Origin: Acanthaster planci
Taxonomy: Eukaryota > Echinodermata > Asteroidea > Valvatida > Acanthasteridae
Length of the DNA: 64,000 nucleotides
Direction of reading: 5' to 3'
Assembly: GCF_001949145.1 (NCBI RefSeq)
Contig: NW_019091364.1
Span: 255,913-319,912 of the forward strand
The notes below the pieces were generated by a model. The model was not told where the DNA came from. It made no database searches and was given only the letters and a program-made list of their open reading frames with translations. A program made the translations under genes and the position numbers. Below, piece after piece: positions 63,243-64,000 of this stretch (its first letter is position 1; every line of letters starts with the position of its first letter).

Positions 63243-64000
63243 CTGAGGTGAAAGAAGCAAGACAGAGGTCAGCATTAAGAACAAACACTGGCAGAAGAAA
63301 GTGGCAATAAGAAATCCCTCACTCAAATCCTGCATCCATGAATCAAGAGTAACCATGGCAACTGGTGAAAAGTGAGAGTAACATGCTGTGTTTTATAGCA
63401 AGGGATACCACTTCTGTTCTTGGATTAGTGATATGTGCCTTCTCAGTGGACTCATGAATTGTCAGTTGGAAACCCTTTTCTCTCAAGAGGAACGTGCAAT
63501 TCTCTTCGGGGAAGGTCTAAAATTTTGAGATGATCCTGTAAAAACAGCAGCTGATGTTCCGGGGCTCTAATGCCACAAAAAACATACCCGACAACGTACA
63601 TTATACAAGGTGTAAAATTGGAATGAATGTGAGGATGGTCGTTGGTGCATGGGTCAAGTGGTTGAATGGTTGGACAATTGGTTGAATGGTTGGACAACTG
63701 TTTGTTGAGACAAGAAATGAGTTGTAGCCAATCAGAGCAGAACACAAAATGACAATGAAGCGAGCACACACAATACAGAACAGACATGAAATGTGAAAAA
63801 TGTTGTAGCTGTATGTAACAAATACCACACCACTGCTATGGCCTTGGTCAGGCTGAACATTTTACACACCACATGACGCTTTATCCAAAGGCAATGCAAA
63901 CAATTCCCTCAGTCATCACATCGATATGGCAGCTAATATTTTGAAGCCTTGTTACATCAAAATGAATGAAAAGCTTAATGTAGACAGCACAAGTCTTTTT
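63243..64000. other. DNHD1-like intron at the right edge, no exon seen
   Basis: Upstream (on the minus strand) of the first visible dynein exon. I found no open stretch with AAA2 similarity, so the next exon lies beyond the window. A 20-bp tandem duplication sits at 63661-63700. Confidence 0.5.
63661..63700. repeat. 20-bp tandem duplication
   Basis: GTTGAATGGTTGGACAATTG is followed directly by a second copy with one T-to-C change. It is a simple intronic repeat. Confidence 0.85.

Noticed and set aside
1-64000. CRISPR array, operon or other prokaryotic system
   Set aside because: No regularly spaced repeat array was seen, and the gene structure is clearly eukaryotic.

Overview
This is a stretch of animal nuclear DNA from a draft assembly. 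It has spliced genes with GT-AG introns, long AT-rich introns, dispersed transposon and SINE remnants, microsatellites built on ACATGTA, and a 749-base run of N at 41002-41750. The gene content suggests a marine invertebrate deuterostome: a secreted F-type lectin-like/PAN protein, a boule-type RNA-binding protein, a DNHD1-like dynein heavy chain and a TRIM-NHL gene. The repeat style makes an echinoderm such as a sea star my best guess, but the species is not proven by the sequence.

Layout, left to right. (1) 1982-5005, minus strand: a five-exon gene for a secreted protein of about 261 residues (signal peptide, F-type lectin/fucolectin-like domain, C-terminal PAN/apple-like module). (2) 5006-11837: no gene seen, only repeats and possibly the 3' UTR of the next gene. 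(3) 11838-29610, minus strand: an eleven-exon boule (BOLL/DAZ family) gene of 432 codons. It has one RRM, a DAZ-type motif and an unusually long Gln/His/Pro-rich tail. Its introns hold a hAT-like element, fold-back elements and a tRNA-derived hairpin. (4) 29611-32833: intergenic DNA and the 3' UTR of the next gene. (5) 32834 to beyond the right edge, minus strand: 42 recognisable exons (about 2,745 codons) of a dynein heavy chain, best matched to DNHD1, running from late AAA2 to the C-terminal domain. At least one more exon must lie in the N gap. (6) 54891-57397, plus strand: an intronless TRIM-NHL gene nested antisense inside an 8.5-kb intron of the dynein gene. It has a single-base frameshift near 56986-56994.

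All multi-exon genes are on the minus strand and do not form one pathway. Boule proteins act in germline translation, and DNHD1 is linked to sperm flagellum biology in mammals. Those two neighbours could share germline expression, but that is inference. I built the exon models by hand, requiring splice-site consensus, matching intron phase and protein-family similarity at every junction. I see no CRISPR array, rRNA, intact tRNA or convincing new molecular system. The observations most worth checking are the 2-nt tandem acceptor that decides the boule tail, the antisense TRIM nested in DNHD1, the degenerate AAA4 and disordered insertions of the dynein, and the hAT-like element.
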